Assembly (NCBI RefSeq): GCF_014873485.1
Contig: NZ_JADBDT010000001.1
Location: forward strand, 2,232,001-2,296,000
Source: Sphingopyxis sp. OAS728
GTDB taxonomy: Bacteria > Pseudomonadota > Alphaproteobacteria > Sphingomonadales > Sphingomonadaceae
Direction: 5' to 3'
DNA length: 64,000 nt
Each line of letters begins with the position of its first letter. Positions within the stretch are counted from its first letter, which is position 1. The notes beneath the pieces are model-generated. The model saw only the letters and a list, made by a program, of their open reading frames with translations, made no database searches and was not told the DNA's origin. Below are positions 47,286-56,020 of the stretch, one piece after another. Position numbers and translations under genes: made by a program.

Positions 47286-48098
47286 TCAGGGGGCCGGCTT
47301 TGCGCGCACCATATCGGGGTAGAGCCGCTTCAGCGCCGCCAGCTTGGGCGCGTCCCAGCGCAATATATATCCGTTCTTCGGATTGAGCCGCATGAAATCC
47401 TGATGATTCGCCTCGGCAGGATAGAAGCGTTTATACGCCTCGATCGGCACGACGATCGGCTTCGCAAAATATTTGCCGCCACCGATCTGCGCCAGATAGG
47501 CGGTCGCGACCTGGCGCTGGCTGGCGTCGAGCGGGACGATCGCGGCACGATATTGCGGGCCGCTGTCGGGCCCTTGACGATTTTTGAGCGTCGGATCGGC
47601 GATCACTGAAAAGAGGATACGAAGCAAGGTGCCATAACTCACCTGCGACGGATCATAGACGATGCGCACCGCCTCGGCGTGCCCCGACTTGCCGTCGTGG
47701 GTCAGCTCGTATTTAGCGGTCGCGGCGCTTCCGCCATGATAGCCCGATTCGACCGAAATCACGCCTTTAACGTTGGAAAAGACGCCTTCGACGCCCCAGA
47801 AACAGCCGCCCGCGAGCACGGCGGTGGCGCGTTTCGCGTTGACGGCGGGATCGACGAGCGCAGCGGGCAGCTTGACGACGCTCTCGGCCTGCGCCGGCGT
47901 GCATTGCGCAACGATCGCCCCTGCGACCAGCGCCGCGACAGCGCGAAGGGTAAGGCTATGCCGCAGCGGCGTTACGCCGGGATCGGCAACGCGGGCTGAT
48001 TGAGCACGATGTAGGTTGCGCCAATCGCGAAGCCAGCGAGCATGGTGAGGAACCAGTCGGAGCGGAGCATGGAGAGCATGATAACCTCTTTTTTTCAT
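47286..48098 (-). CDS. msrA: Exported peptide-methionine (S)-S-oxide reductase MsrA, start uncertain
   Basis: MsrA repairs oxidised methionine. The catalytic motif AVLAGGCFWGVEGVFSNVKGV (Cys99 from the upstream ATG), SGYHGGSA, YDPSQVSYGTLLRILF and GPDSGPQYRAAI are all present. The domain is preceded by a signal-peptide-like stretch (LTLRAVAALVAGAIVAQCTPAQA). The only ATG in frame lies at 48098, has no ribosome binding site, and adds 45 residues of unlikely sequence that overlap a 35-residue ORF in another frame. A CTG at 47966, just past that ORF's stop, would give a perfect signal peptide. The true start is therefore open. Confidence 0.88.
   Translation of the reverse strand: MKKRGYHALHAPLRLVPHHARWLRDWRNLHRAQSARVADPGVTPLRHSLTLRAVAALVAGAIVAQCTPAQAESVVKLPAALVDPAVNAKRATAVLAGGCFWGVEGVFSNVKGVISVESGYHGGSAATAKYELTHDGKSGHAEAVRIVYDPSQVSYGTLLRILFSVIADPTLKNRQGPDSGPQYRAAIVPLDASQRQVATAYLAQIGGGKYFAKPIVVPIEAYKRFYPAEANHQDFMRLNPKNGYILRWDAPKLAALKRLYPDMVRAKPAP
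47972..48079 (-). CDS. 35-residue predicted membrane protein overlapping the msrA 5' end
   Basis: A short ORF with AGAGG five bases before its ATG encodes 35 residues: a start MLSMLRSDWFLTMLAGFAIG, a continuing hydrophobic helix (ATYIVLN) and a short QPALPIPA end, i.e. a single transmembrane helix with a basic N-terminus. It is followed within six bases by a possible msrA start codon. It could be a real micro-protein or a leader that couples msrA translation; it is out of frame with msrA. Confidence 0.6.
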   Translation of the reverse strand: MLSMLRSDWFLTMLAGFAIGATYIVLNQPALPIPA

Positions 48099-48171
48099 AT
48101 TGTCAGTTCGCGGCCTGGACCGCTTTGGTTACACCGACGATATGGAGCGCCCCGACCAGCCGTGCAGTGAT

Positions 48172-48227
48172 GTAAGTCACCCTAGTGGAAATGACTTACT
48201 ATCCGGTGAACCGGGCGGTTAACCGCC
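48172..48227. promoter_or_regulatory. Two palindromes upstream of the msrA leader
   Basis: GTAAGTCA (48172-48179)/TGACTTAC (48192-48199) are separated by 12 bases, and GGCGGTTAACCGCC (48214-48227) is a perfect 14-base palindrome. Both lie about 90-150 bases upstream of the small ORF in the 227-base gap to the aminotransferase gene and look like regulator sites. Confidence 0.45.
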
Positions 48228-48278
48228 GTTCATGTGCAAATAGGCGCCGCCGCCGCGATTACAAGACCGATCGGTATA

Positions 48279-48304
48279 AAAATAATCTTGCGCGAGATTA
48301 TTTT
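48279..48304 (-). terminator. Terminator of the aminotransferase gene
   Basis: AAAATAATCT and AGATTATTTT form a perfect ten-bp stem two bases past the stop codon. On the minus strand the stem ends in TTTTTAT, giving a Rho-independent terminator, unusual here for its AT-rich stem. Confidence 0.75.
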
Positions 48305-48306
48305 CT

Positions 48307-49518
48307 TCAGCTGAGCGCGGCGCACGCCTGCTGGATGCGCACGCAGGCTTCCTTGAGCACCGCTTCCGACGTCGCATAGGAAACGCGGAATGCGGGCGAC
48401 AGGCCGAAGGCACCGCCATGCACCGCCGCGACCTTCGCGCTGTCGAGGAAATAGTCGATCAACGCTTCGTCGCTGTCGATCAGCTTGCCGTCGGGGGTCT
48501 TCTTGCCCATGCAGCCCGACGCGTCGGGATAGACATAGAAGGCGCCATCGGGGACGGGGCAGCTCAAGCCCGGCGCGTCGTTGAGCATTGCAACGACCAT
48601 GTCGCGGCGCTTTTTGAATGCGGCGTTGCGGTCGTCGAGGAACTGCTGCGGCCCGCCGAGCGCAGCGGCGGCGGCGGCCTGCGCGATCGAGCAGGGGTTC
48701 GACGTCGATTGCGACTGGAGCTTGCCCATCGCCTTGATCAGCCAGGCGGGACCGCCAGCATAGCCGATGCGCCAGCCGGTCATCGCATAGGCTTTCGAAC
48801 AGCCGTTCACCGTCAGGATGCGGTCGATCAAATCGGGACAGCGCTGCGCCAGCGTCGTGAAGGCGAAATCGGCGTACCAGACATGCTCATACATATCGTC
48901 GGTCATCACCATCACATGCGGGTGGCGGCGGATGACTTCGCCCAGCGCGTCGAGCTCGTCGCCCGAATAAGCGGCGCCCGACGGGTTCGACGGCGAGTTG
49001 AACATCACCCAGCGCGTCTTCGGCGTGATCGCTGCGTCGAGCTGCGCCGGCGTGATCTTGTAATTCTGCGCCGCACCGCCTTCGATGATCACCGGCGTGC
49101 CGCCCGCAAAGGCTACGATGTCAGGATAGCTCACCCAATAGGGCGCGGGAATGATCACCTCGTCGCCCTTGTCGACCGTCGCGACGAGCGCGTTGAACAA
49201 GGTGTGCTTGCCGCCGACATTGACCGTGACCTGGTCGAGCCCGAATTCGAGGCCATTATCGCGGCGGAACTTGCCGCGGATCGCTTCCTTCAGCGCCACC
49301 GTGCCGTCGACGAGCGTATATTTGGTCTGGCCGTTGCGGATCGCCTCGATCGCCGCTTCCTTGACGAAATCGGGCGTATCGAAATCGGGCTCGCCGGCGC
49401 TCAGGCCGATCACGTCAACGCCCGATGCTTTCAATGCCGACACGCGCGCGGTCATCGCGAGCGTAGCCGACGGCTGGATGCGGTTGAGGGCGGCGGAGAC
49501 ATGGGGCTTCAGCGACAT
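48307..49518 (-). CDS. Class I PLP-dependent aminotransferase (aspartate aminotransferase type)
   Basis: A 403-residue fold-type I aminotransferase of the AspC/AAT Ib kind. Conserved parts are IGLSAGEPDFDTPDFV, YTLVDGTVALKEAI, PAPYWVSYPDIV, FNSPSNPSGAAY, the PLP Lys in VNGCSKAYAMTGWRIGYAGG, and the terminal FRVSYATSEAVLKEAC. It most likely transfers the amino group between aspartate and 2-oxoglutarate, possibly with prephenate activity as in other Ib enzymes. I start at ATG 49518 (GGAAG upstream); an in-frame codon 13 residues earlier is less likely. A strong terminator follows. Confidence 0.93.
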   Translation of the reverse strand: MSLKPHVSAALNRIQPSATLAMTARVSALKASGVDVIGLSAGEPDFDTPDFVKEAAIEAIRNGQTKYTLVDGTVALKEAIRGKFRRDNGLEFGLDQVTVNVGGKHTLFNALVATVDKGDEVIIPAPYWVSYPDIVAFAGGTPVIIEGGAAQNYKITPAQLDAAITPKTRWVMFNSPSNPSGAAYSGDELDALGEVIRRHPHVMVMTDDMYEHVWYADFAFTTLAQRCPDLIDRILTVNGCSKAYAMTGWRIGYAGGPAWLIKAMGKLQSQSTSNPCSIAQAAAAAALGGPQQFLDDRNAAFKKRRDMVVAMLNDAPGLSCPVPDGAFYVYPDASGCMGKKTPDGKLIDSDEALIDYFLDSAKVAAVHGGAFGLSPAFRVSYATSEAVLKEACVRIQQACAALS

Positions 49519-49659
49519 GACGATATCTTCCGTGGCTTGCGCGGTCGGGGCTGCCAAAGGACAGGAAATTGCGCGCGGCCGCGCCTAAAGCGTCTAACCG
49601 ATATTCGCAAGCGCAGCGCTTGATAATTTACCTATGCGGCGGGCAGGCCAGCCTATCGA

Positions 49660-51495
49660 CTATGCCGCAGCGTCGGCCAGTCGCGCCGGAATCAGACCGC
49701 GCAGCGAATTACCGATGAAAAATCCGCTCTCCAGATCGGCAAGCCGCAAGTGCGATTCGACCGCGCGCCCTTTCTCGATCAGCTCGGCGCGCAGTACCCC
49801 GGGGAGCAGACCCAGCGCCAATGGAGGCGTGAGCAATTGCCCGCCGCGCTCGACGAAGACATTGCTCCAGCTGCCCTCGGTGACGAAACCCGGTTCGTCG
49901 ACGAACACGACCTCGGCCGCGCCGCTTTCGTGCCGCGCAGCGTCATAGGCGGCGCGCAGGCTGGTCTTGTGCGTCAGGCGAAAATCGTCGGCGGCCATCG
50001 GAGCGGGGCGTACCGCGACCGGAACCGGCAGTTCGGCGATCCGCGGTAAAGGTGATACTTCGACCGCGAGCGCGCCCGACGGCGCGAGCCGCATCCGCAC
50101 GCGCGCGGCGCTGCGCAGGCGGAAGGTCGCCGACTGCAGGCTGTTGCGCGCGCCATGGCGGTCGAAGGTAAAACCCAGCGCCTGCGCGCTCGCCTTCATC
50201 CGCGCCAGATGCCCCTCGAGCCGCTGGACGCCTTCGACTGGGTCGAAGTACATCGTTTCGATGAGGTCGAAGCTTTCCCCCGCTGCGCCCACAAATTCCC
50301 CCTTGGCCAGACATTCGCGCCATTCTTCAGCCGGTTCGCTGTCGGCGACAATTCCCGATCCCAATCCCAGCGTGGCGCAAGGCGGACCGTCCCGCAAGGC
50401 GCTTTGCGGTAACATCCCGGGAAAGACGAGCGTCCGGATCGCGACATTGAACGCCGCATCGCCCCCCGGCTCGATGAAACCGATCGAGCCGGTGTAGAGC
50501 CCGCGCGCGCCCTCCTCCAGCGCGTCGATAATCTCCATCGCGCGCACCTTGGGGGCGCCGGTGATCGATCCGCATGGAAAGGCGGCGCGCAACACGTCGA
50601 CCGCGTCCGCGCCGTCGGGCAGGCGTGCACTGACATCGGAGACGAGCTGGTGGATCGTCGGGAAGCTTTCGACGCGAAACAGGTCGGGCACCGCGACCGA
50701 TCCCGGCACCGCGACGCGCGAAAGATCATTGCGGATCAGGTCGACGATCATCAGATTTTCGGCGCGCTGCTTCGGATCTTCGGCCAGTTCGCGCGCTGCC
50801 GTCGCATCGGCGTCGGGATCGGAAAGCCGCGCCGCGGTCCCCTTCATCGGGCGCGCCATCACCTGGCCCTGGCGCAGCGCAAAGAAGAGCTCGGGCGAGT
50901 GCGACACGATCGCCTGTTCGCCGGTCCAGATCACCCCGCCATAGCCCGCGCGCGAAGTACGCCGCAGCCGCGCATGAACCGCGAGCGGATTGCCGAGCAC
51001 GGGCACATCGGCGCGAAAGGTGAAGTTTGCCTGATAGATGTCGCCCGCGCGGATGAGGTCGAGCACCGCCTCGACCGCTGCAAGATAGTCGGCGCGCGCG
51101 ACGCGGGGTGCAACCTTGCCGACCCATGCCGACGCCGGGTCGGGGAGCAGGTCCGCGACCTTGTCGGCATCGATCCGACGGACCTTGGGAAACAGCCCGA
51201 ACCAGCCGAGCGGAGCCGCGCCCGCTTCGGCGTCAACCGCACCGCGCCACGCCGGCGCCAGCGCCTTGCCCGCCTCATAGGTCAGATAGCCCGCGGCATG
51301 GAGCCCCCGGCCCTGCGCCGTTTCCAGCGCCGACAGCAGCGCCGGGACCTCCGCCGCAGAATGCGCCGTGAGCACCTCGACGGGATCGACGAACAATCGC
51401 GCCGCCGCCGCCGCGCCTTCGGCGCGCGCATCGTCGAGCAGCACGAAGGGCGGGCAGTCCGGGCCCGGAACGGGAATCGCGTCGCCGCCCGTCAT
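49660..51495 (-). CDS. pabB: Fused aminodeoxychorismate synthase component I and 4-amino-4-deoxychorismate lyase
   Basis: A 611-residue fusion of two steps of 4-aminobenzoate (folate) synthesis. Residues ~1-395 are the chorismate-binding PabB part: AGDIYQANFTFRADV, ARPMKGTAAR (the PIKGT-type Lys), NLMIVDLIRNDLSRVA and CGSITGAPKVRAMEII. Residues ~405-611 are a class IV aminotransferase-fold PabC part: ETMYFDPVEGVQRLEGHLARM, LTHKTSLRAAYDAAR (PLP Lys) and TEGSWSNVFVERGGQLLTPPL. The PabA glutamine amidotransferase is not in the window. Confidence 0.94.
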   Translation of the reverse strand: MTGGDAIPVPGPDCPPFVLLDDARAEGAAAAARLFVDPVEVLTAHSAAEVPALLSALETAQGRGLHAAGYLTYEAGKALAPAWRGAVDAEAGAAPLGWFGLFPKVRRIDADKVADLLPDPASAWVGKVAPRVARADYLAAVEAVLDLIRAGDIYQANFTFRADVPVLGNPLAVHARLRRTSRAGYGGVIWTGEQAIVSHSPELFFALRQGQVMARPMKGTAARLSDPDADATAARELAEDPKQRAENLMIVDLIRNDLSRVAVPGSVAVPDLFRVESFPTIHQLVSDVSARLPDGADAVDVLRAAFPCGSITGAPKVRAMEIIDALEEGARGLYTGSIGFIEPGGDAAFNVAIRTLVFPGMLPQSALRDGPPCATLGLGSGIVADSEPAEEWRECLAKGEFVGAAGESFDLIETMYFDPVEGVQRLEGHLARMKASAQALGFTFDRHGARNSLQSATFRLRSAARVRMRLAPSGALAVEVSPLPRIAELPVPVAVRPAPMAADDFRLTHKTSLRAAYDAARHESGAAEVVFVDEPGFVTEGSWSNVFVERGGQLLTPPLALGLLPGVLRAELIEKGRAVESHLRLADLESGFFIGNSLRGLIPARLADAAA

Positions 51496-51546
51496 CGCCT
51501 TGGCGCCATCGCTATTTCGCTGGGTTCGATCGCGCGCCGGCCGCGA

Positions 51547-52083
51547 TCAGCGGTCGCGCTTCATGCGGATCGAGCGACCGCCGTCGACGGAGGCAAAATA
51601 GCTGCCCATCGTCGCGACCTTGATCTTGACCTTTTGCCCCGCCTTCGGCTGGCGCGGCAGCCTTGTAGTGTCGATCTGCACCCACACCGCGTCATCTTCC
51701 ATCACCAGCGTATATTTGCCCGAACGGTCGATGCTCGCCGAGCGGATCGTCGTTTCGATTTCCTTGACCTCATCCTCGTCGCCGCCAAAAATTCCGCCGA
51801 GCTTGGGGAAGTTGAAACCGAACAGCCCGCGCCGCGCCTTTTTGGCGGTTTCACGGTCGGTGAAGGTAATTTCGCGCGCCTGGTCGGCGGTCGACAGCTC
51901 GCCGACCTCGCGGTCGAAACAGGCAAGGCGCGCGGCCGGATCGGCAATGTCGCGGCAGGCGTAGAGTTCCTGAATCTGCGCGGGACGTGCGGCCGGCAGC
52001 TTGTCCTTGGCGGCGGCCGGCGCGGTGGCGGCGCAGGCGAGAAGGACGAGCGACGCGGCGACGCGCGATGACAGCTGCAACAT
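51547..52083 (-). CDS. Hypothetical exported protein with CRDIxDxxARLACFD motif
   Basis: A 178-residue protein with a signal peptide (SLVLLACAATAPAAA). The mature start has ELYACRDIADPAARLACFDREV, a two-cysteine motif seen in various alphaproteobacterial periplasmic proteins. A basic, Gly-rich middle (KKARRGLFGFNFPKLGGIFGG) and a beta-rich C-terminal part (GKYTLVMEDDAVWVQIDTTRL, KVKIKVATMGSYFASV) follow. It lies 51 bases upstream of pabBC on the same strand. Function unknown. Confidence 0.72.
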   Translation of the reverse strand: MLQLSSRVAASLVLLACAATAPAAAKDKLPAARPAQIQELYACRDIADPAARLACFDREVGELSTADQAREITFTDRETAKKARRGLFGFNFPKLGGIFGGDEDEVKEIETTIRSASIDRSGKYTLVMEDDAVWVQIDTTRLPRQPKAGQKVKIKVATMGSYFASVDGGRSIRMKRDR

Positions 52084-52218
52084 GGCAAAACCCCTGACGG
52101 TGACGATATGCGCTGCCTAGCGGTCCGGGCTGCACGCCGCAAGCGAGCGCGGTTGCAAATCACCGCTTGCTGACCCTAGTGTAAGGAACCCCACATTCGA
52201 AAAGGATTCCAACCCCCG

Positions 52219-53898
52219 ATGGACAGCCGCTTTTCCTGGTCGACCGATTATCGCCACCCCACGGCATGGGACCAGGAGTTTGCGCCGCTGTCGTTGCCCG
52301 ACATGCTTGCCGCCAGCGTCGCGCGGCGCGGCGATGCCCCGATGCTCGATTTCCTCGGCCGCCAGTTCGGCTATGCCGAGGTCGCGCGGGGCGCTGCGCG
52401 CGTCGCGAGGGGTCTACAACAACGCGGTATCGGCAAGGGCAGCCGCGTCGGCCTCTTCCTTCCCAACGTCCCCCATTATGTCGCGGCCTATTATGGTGCG
52501 CTCGCCGCGGGGGCGACGGTGGTCAATTTCTCGCCCCTCTATACCGTCACCGAACTGGAAGCGCAGGTCGAAGATTCGGGGACCGACACGCTGTTCACCA
52601 TCAGTGCCGCGGCGCTGCTGCCTACCGCGCTCCAGGTGCTCGATGGGTCGAGCCTGAAGCAACTCGTCGTCGGGTCGGTCGCGGGCGGACTGCCCGCCGC
52701 CAAGTCGGTGCTCTACCGCCTGTTCAAGCGCAGCGAGGTTGCGGCATTGCCTGACGATCCGCGCATCATCCGCTTCTCGGCGCTCACCGACAATGACGGC
52801 CAGCCCGATCCGGTCGCGATCGACGCCGAAAAGGATATCGCGCTGATCCAGTACACCGGCGGCACGACGGGCACACCGAAGGGCGCGAAGCTGACGCACC
52901 AAAACCTCACCGCCAATGCGCGGCAGGTGAATGCGATCGACCCCGACCATGACGCGGCCGACCGCATCCTGGGCGTGCTCCCCTTCTTCCATGTCTTCGC
53001 GAACACCTGCGTGCTCAACCGCACGATCCTCAACGGCGGCACGATCACGATGCTGCCGCGTTTCGACGCGAAGCAGGCACTCGAGGCGATCACGCGGACA
53101 AAGACCACGGCGCTGCCCGGCGTGCCGACGATGTATCAGGCGCTGCTCGATCATCCCGACCTCGCGAAGACCGACTTCTCTTCGCTGCGCATCTGCATTT
53201 CGGGCGGCGCGCCGATGCCCGGCGAGCTGCGCGAGAAATTCGTCGCCGCGACCGGCGCGTCGCTCGTCGAAGGCTATGGCCTCACCGAAAGCTCGGGAGT
53301 CGTCGCGACCAACCCTTATGAAGGCCCGGTCCAGCCGGGCACCATCGGCCAGCCGCTTCCCGCGACGCACATCCGGCTGCTCGACAAGGAAGACCCGTCG
53401 AAGGACGCCCCCGACGGCGAGCCCGGCGAGCTCGCGGTCAGGGGGCCGCAGATCATGCAGGGCTATTGGAACCGGGCCGAAGCGGACAAGGACAGCTTCA
53501 CCGTCGACGGCTGGCTGCGCACCGGCGACGTCGCAGTGGTCGAGGCGGACGGTTATATCCGCATCGTCGACCGGCTGAAGGACATGATCGCGGTCGGCGG
53601 CTTCAAAGTGTATCCGAGCGTGATCGAGGCGCATCTCTATGAACATCCGGCGGTGAAGGAGGCGATCGTCCTCGGCGTTCCCGACGCCTATCGCGGCGAG
53701 GCGCCCAAGGCATTCGTCACGCTCGAGGACGGGTTCCAGGTGAGCGGCGAGGCGCTGGCCGAGTGGCTCAACCCCCAGCTCGGCAAGCATGAGCGCGTGA
53801 AGGCGGTCGAGGTGCGGCTGAACCTGCCCAAGACGATGATCGGCAAGCTCGACCGCAAGGCTCTGCGCGCTGAGGAAGAAGCGACCGCCAAAGCCTAA
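52219..53898 (+). CDS. fadD: Long-chain fatty acid-CoA ligase
   Basis: A 559-residue AMP-binding acyl-CoA synthetase that activates fatty acids with ATP and CoA. The signature is YTGGTTGTPKGAKLTHQNL (about 212-230), followed by GVLPFFHVFANTC, SGGAPMPGELREKF, YGLTESSGVVATNP, the DGWLRTGDVAVVEADGYIRIVDRLKDMIAVGG hinge and the catalytic Lys in PKTMIGKLDRKALR. Length and motifs fit FadD-type long-chain ligases. It starts a plus-strand run with two small genes after it. Confidence 0.92.
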   Translation: MDSRFSWSTDYRHPTAWDQEFAPLSLPDMLAASVARRGDAPMLDFLGRQFGYAEVARGAARVARGLQQRGIGKGSRVGLFLPNVPHYVAAYYGALAAGATVVNFSPLYTVTELEAQVEDSGTDTLFTISAAALLPTALQVLDGSSLKQLVVGSVAGGLPAAKSVLYRLFKRSEVAALPDDPRIIRFSALTDNDGQPDPVAIDAEKDIALIQYTGGTTGTPKGAKLTHQNLTANARQVNAIDPDHDAADRILGVLPFFHVFANTCVLNRTILNGGTITMLPRFDAKQALEAITRTKTTALPGVPTMYQALLDHPDLAKTDFSSLRICISGGAPMPGELREKFVAATGASLVEGYGLTESSGVVATNPYEGPVQPGTIGQPLPATHIRLLDKEDPSKDAPDGEPGELAVRGPQIMQGYWNRAEADKDSFTVDGWLRTGDVAVVEADGYIRIVDRLKDMIAVGGFKVYPSVIEAHLYEHPAVKEAIVLGVPDAYRGEAPKAFVTLEDGFQVSGEALAEWLNPQLGKHERVKAVEVRLNLPKTMIGKLDRKALRAEEEATAKA

Positions 53899-53961
53899 CT
53901 TGCTTTATAGCAAAGGCAGCGGCATCGGCCGACCATGCTTTCCCGGTTGGGGAGAAAAGGC

Positions 53962-54141
53962 ATGGAAGAGAGTCGCGAATTTCTGACGCTGCGCCGCGCC
54001 GAAGCGCAAGCCGCTGCCGCCTGTGCCATGTCCGAGGACGAACGCACGCTTCACCGCGAACTCGCGGACTATTATGCCCAGCGGCTCGCGCAGATGGCGA
54101 ACCCTGGCTCGGCGAAAGGTGGCGCTACGCCCAATTTCTGA
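53962..54141 (+). CDS. Small hypothetical protein upstream of DUF6894 gene
   Basis: A 59-residue charged, helical protein (EESREFLTLRRAEAQAAAAC ... RTLHRELADYYAQRLAQMAN). GGAGAAAAGG precedes the ATG at 53962. The sequence suggests one long alpha helix. It ends one base before the start of the DUF6894 gene, so the two are translated together. No family is recognised. Confidence 0.6.
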   Translation: MEESREFLTLRRAEAQAAAACAMSEDERTLHRELADYYAQRLAQMANPGSAKGGATPNF

Positions 54142-54142
54142 C

Positions 54143-54397
54143 ATGGCAGACACCTATCCCCCACGCAGCTATTATTTCCACGTTCGCAACGACCACGGCC
54201 TGATCCGCGACGAAGAGGGCCAGATGGTGTCGCCCGACAAGAGCATCCGCCAGATCGCCATCGAAGGCGCGCGGTCGGTGATGGCCGCCGATGTGCTCGA
54301 AGGCTTTCTGGACCTGTCGGGGCAGATCGAGGTTGCCGACGACCGGCACGCAACGATCCTGACCGTCCGCTTCGACGAAGCCATATTGATGAAATGA
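54143..54397 (+). CDS. DUF6894-like small protein
   Basis: An 84-residue protein with SYYFHVRNDHGLIRDEEGQMV, a helix (RQIAIEGARSVMAADVLEG) and a beta end (IEVADDRHATILTVRFDEAI). The FH...DEEG pattern and length match the DUF6894 family, common in alphaproteobacteria and of unknown function. It converges with a Crp/Fnr regulator gene 15 bases away. Confidence 0.75.
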   Translation: MADTYPPRSYYFHVRNDHGLIRDEEGQMVSPDKSIRQIAIEGARSVMAADVLEGFLDLSGQIEVADDRHATILTVRFDEAILMK

Positions 54398-54412
54398 CGC
54401 CGCCCCCGGCCC

Positions 54413-55201
54413 TCAAGCCTGTACGTCGACGGGATCCTGGGTCAGATTGGGGTGCAGATAGCGATCGTTGAAATCGCCCAATTCCTCCAAAGCCGACCAA
54501 TCGAGAATGCACATCGTGCGCTTGTCGCGCCTGATCAATTGCTGGCGTTCGAGATCGCGTAGCGTGCGGTTGACGTGGATCGGGGTCAATCCCACCGCGT
54601 CGGCGAGCTGCTCCTGCGTCAGCGGCATCTTGTAGCAATGATCCTTCGCCATGCCCGCAAAGGCGAGCCGCACCGCCAATTCGCAAAGCAGGTGCGCGAT
54701 GCGCGACGCGGCGTCGCGGCGGCCGACGTTGACGATCCATTCGCGAAAAATCGCCGCGTCGATCAATGTGTCGCGCCACAAGGCGCGCCCGACAGCCGGG
54801 CGCTGCGCGATCAGCATCTCGATGGCGGTCACCGGGATCAGCGCGACATGCGCCTTGGTCAGCGTCTGGACGCTGTGATCGGCGATATCGAGAAGCGAAT
54901 TTTGCAAATCCACAAAATCGCCCGGAATCTGGATCGAGACGATCTGGCGATTGCCGCCGTTGGTGACCTTGTGCCGGATCGCGATCCCTTCCAGCAACAC
55001 GCAGCAATACTCGATCCGGTCATCCTCGCGCACGATATAGCCGCCAAGATCGAGCCATTTCAGGCGATGCGGCAAGGCGAGGAACGCGTCGACGTCATCC
55101 TGCGACAAACGTTCGAGCCGCTTCAGCTTTTCGGCGGCAGGGTAAAAGATCGACGATGACGACAAAAAAAGCTCCCTTCGAACGGCGGGAGCATTGCGCA
55201 T
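54413..55201 (-). CDS. Crp/Fnr-family transcriptional regulator
   Basis: A 262-residue regulator. The cyclic-nucleotide-binding-like domain runs from LKWLDLGGYIVREDDRIEYCCVLLEG through IVSIQIPGDFVDLQNSLL. A dimer helix leads to the winged helix-turn-helix with MPLTQEQLADAVGLTPIHVNRTLRDLERQQLI. No N-terminal cysteine cluster is present, so it is not an oxygen-sensing FNR. The effector and targets are unknown. The 283 bases upstream, shared with the divergent MerC gene, may hold its own operator. Confidence 0.9.
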   Translation of the reverse strand: MRNAPAVRRELFLSSSSIFYPAAEKLKRLERLSQDDVDAFLALPHRLKWLDLGGYIVREDDRIEYCCVLLEGIAIRHKVTNGGNRQIVSIQIPGDFVDLQNSLLDIADHSVQTLTKAHVALIPVTAIEMLIAQRPAVGRALWRDTLIDAAIFREWIVNVGRRDAASRIAHLLCELAVRLAFAGMAKDHCYKMPLTQEQLADAVGLTPIHVNRTLRDLERQQLIRRDKRTMCILDWSALEELGDFNDRYLHPNLTQDPVDVQA

Positions 55202-55485
55202 CTCTCAGTCGTCGAAAACCGCGGACAGGTCCAACGATCGGCGAGATATAGCAGAAATTACGCCCCTGCGCATCCTATACACGCGGCGCGCGACGCTGGC
55301 TTAACTTCGGCCACGCATTGAAAACTTAACTTAGATTTATCTGCGACCGATTTTGCGGCCGACGGAATTTATCGCGGCCCCCACATAGACGTGGGCGGCG
55401 TCGGCAACGGAATTGCAATGTGATGTTGTAACCTTTGTCATGATATGCCATATCCCGGTTCGCAATTGCACCAACGGAGAATCGG

Positions 55486-55920
55486 GTGACCCAAGTCGCC
55501 AGCCATGCCCCTGTTCTGACGCGTCTCGGCGCGCTGGTCCGGGCTGCGCGCGATTCGCGTCCGTTGACCTCGCTCAGCGGCGACCAGCTCGCGATGGGCC
55601 TGTCGGGACTCTGCCTCGTCCACTGCCTTGCGACGACGATTTTCTTTGCCTCGATCGCCTCGGTTGGCGGCGTGTTCCTCGAAAACCACCTGTTCCACGA
55701 GATTGGGCTGATCGTTGCGATCGGCTTTGCGCTGATCACGCTCGTCTCAGGCGTCCTCAGCCATGGCTATATGATGCCCTTCGCGGTCGGCAGTTTCGGC
55801 CTCGGCATGATGGCCGGCGCGCTGTCGCGGCCGCACGACGGCAGCGAAGTGATCGCGACGATGATCGGCGTCGCGGTCGTCGCGCTGGGCCACGACCTCA
55901 ACCGCCGCGCGCGGCACTGA
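55486..55920 (+). CDS. MerC-domain membrane protein
   Basis: A 144-residue inner-membrane protein with four hydrophobic segments. The MerC signature is LSGLCLVHCLATTIFFASI, with the C-x3-C metal-binding pair in the first helix. It starts with GTG, preceded by CGGAG. No other mer genes are near; instead a Fur-family gene follows after 100 bases, so a role in zinc or other metal uptake is more likely than mercury resistance (inference). Confidence 0.85.
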   Translation: MTQVASHAPVLTRLGALVRAARDSRPLTSLSGDQLAMGLSGLCLVHCLATTIFFASIASVGGVFLENHLFHEIGLIVAIGFALITLVSGVLSHGYMMPFAVGSFGLGMMAGALSRPHDGSEVIATMIGVAVVALGHDLNRRARH

Positions 55921-56020
55921 TCCCACCGCATCGGAGATGTCCGCAACTTGCGGGCGCTTCGCAAACAGCCTACATTGGGTGCTAGTTAGCGCGGAATTAT
56001 CCGCGCCCGAGGAAACGCCA

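Noticed and set aside
55486..55920. Mercury resistance operon
   Set aside because: Only a MerC-type protein is present; merR, merT, merP and merA are missing and a Fur-family gene is the neighbour.
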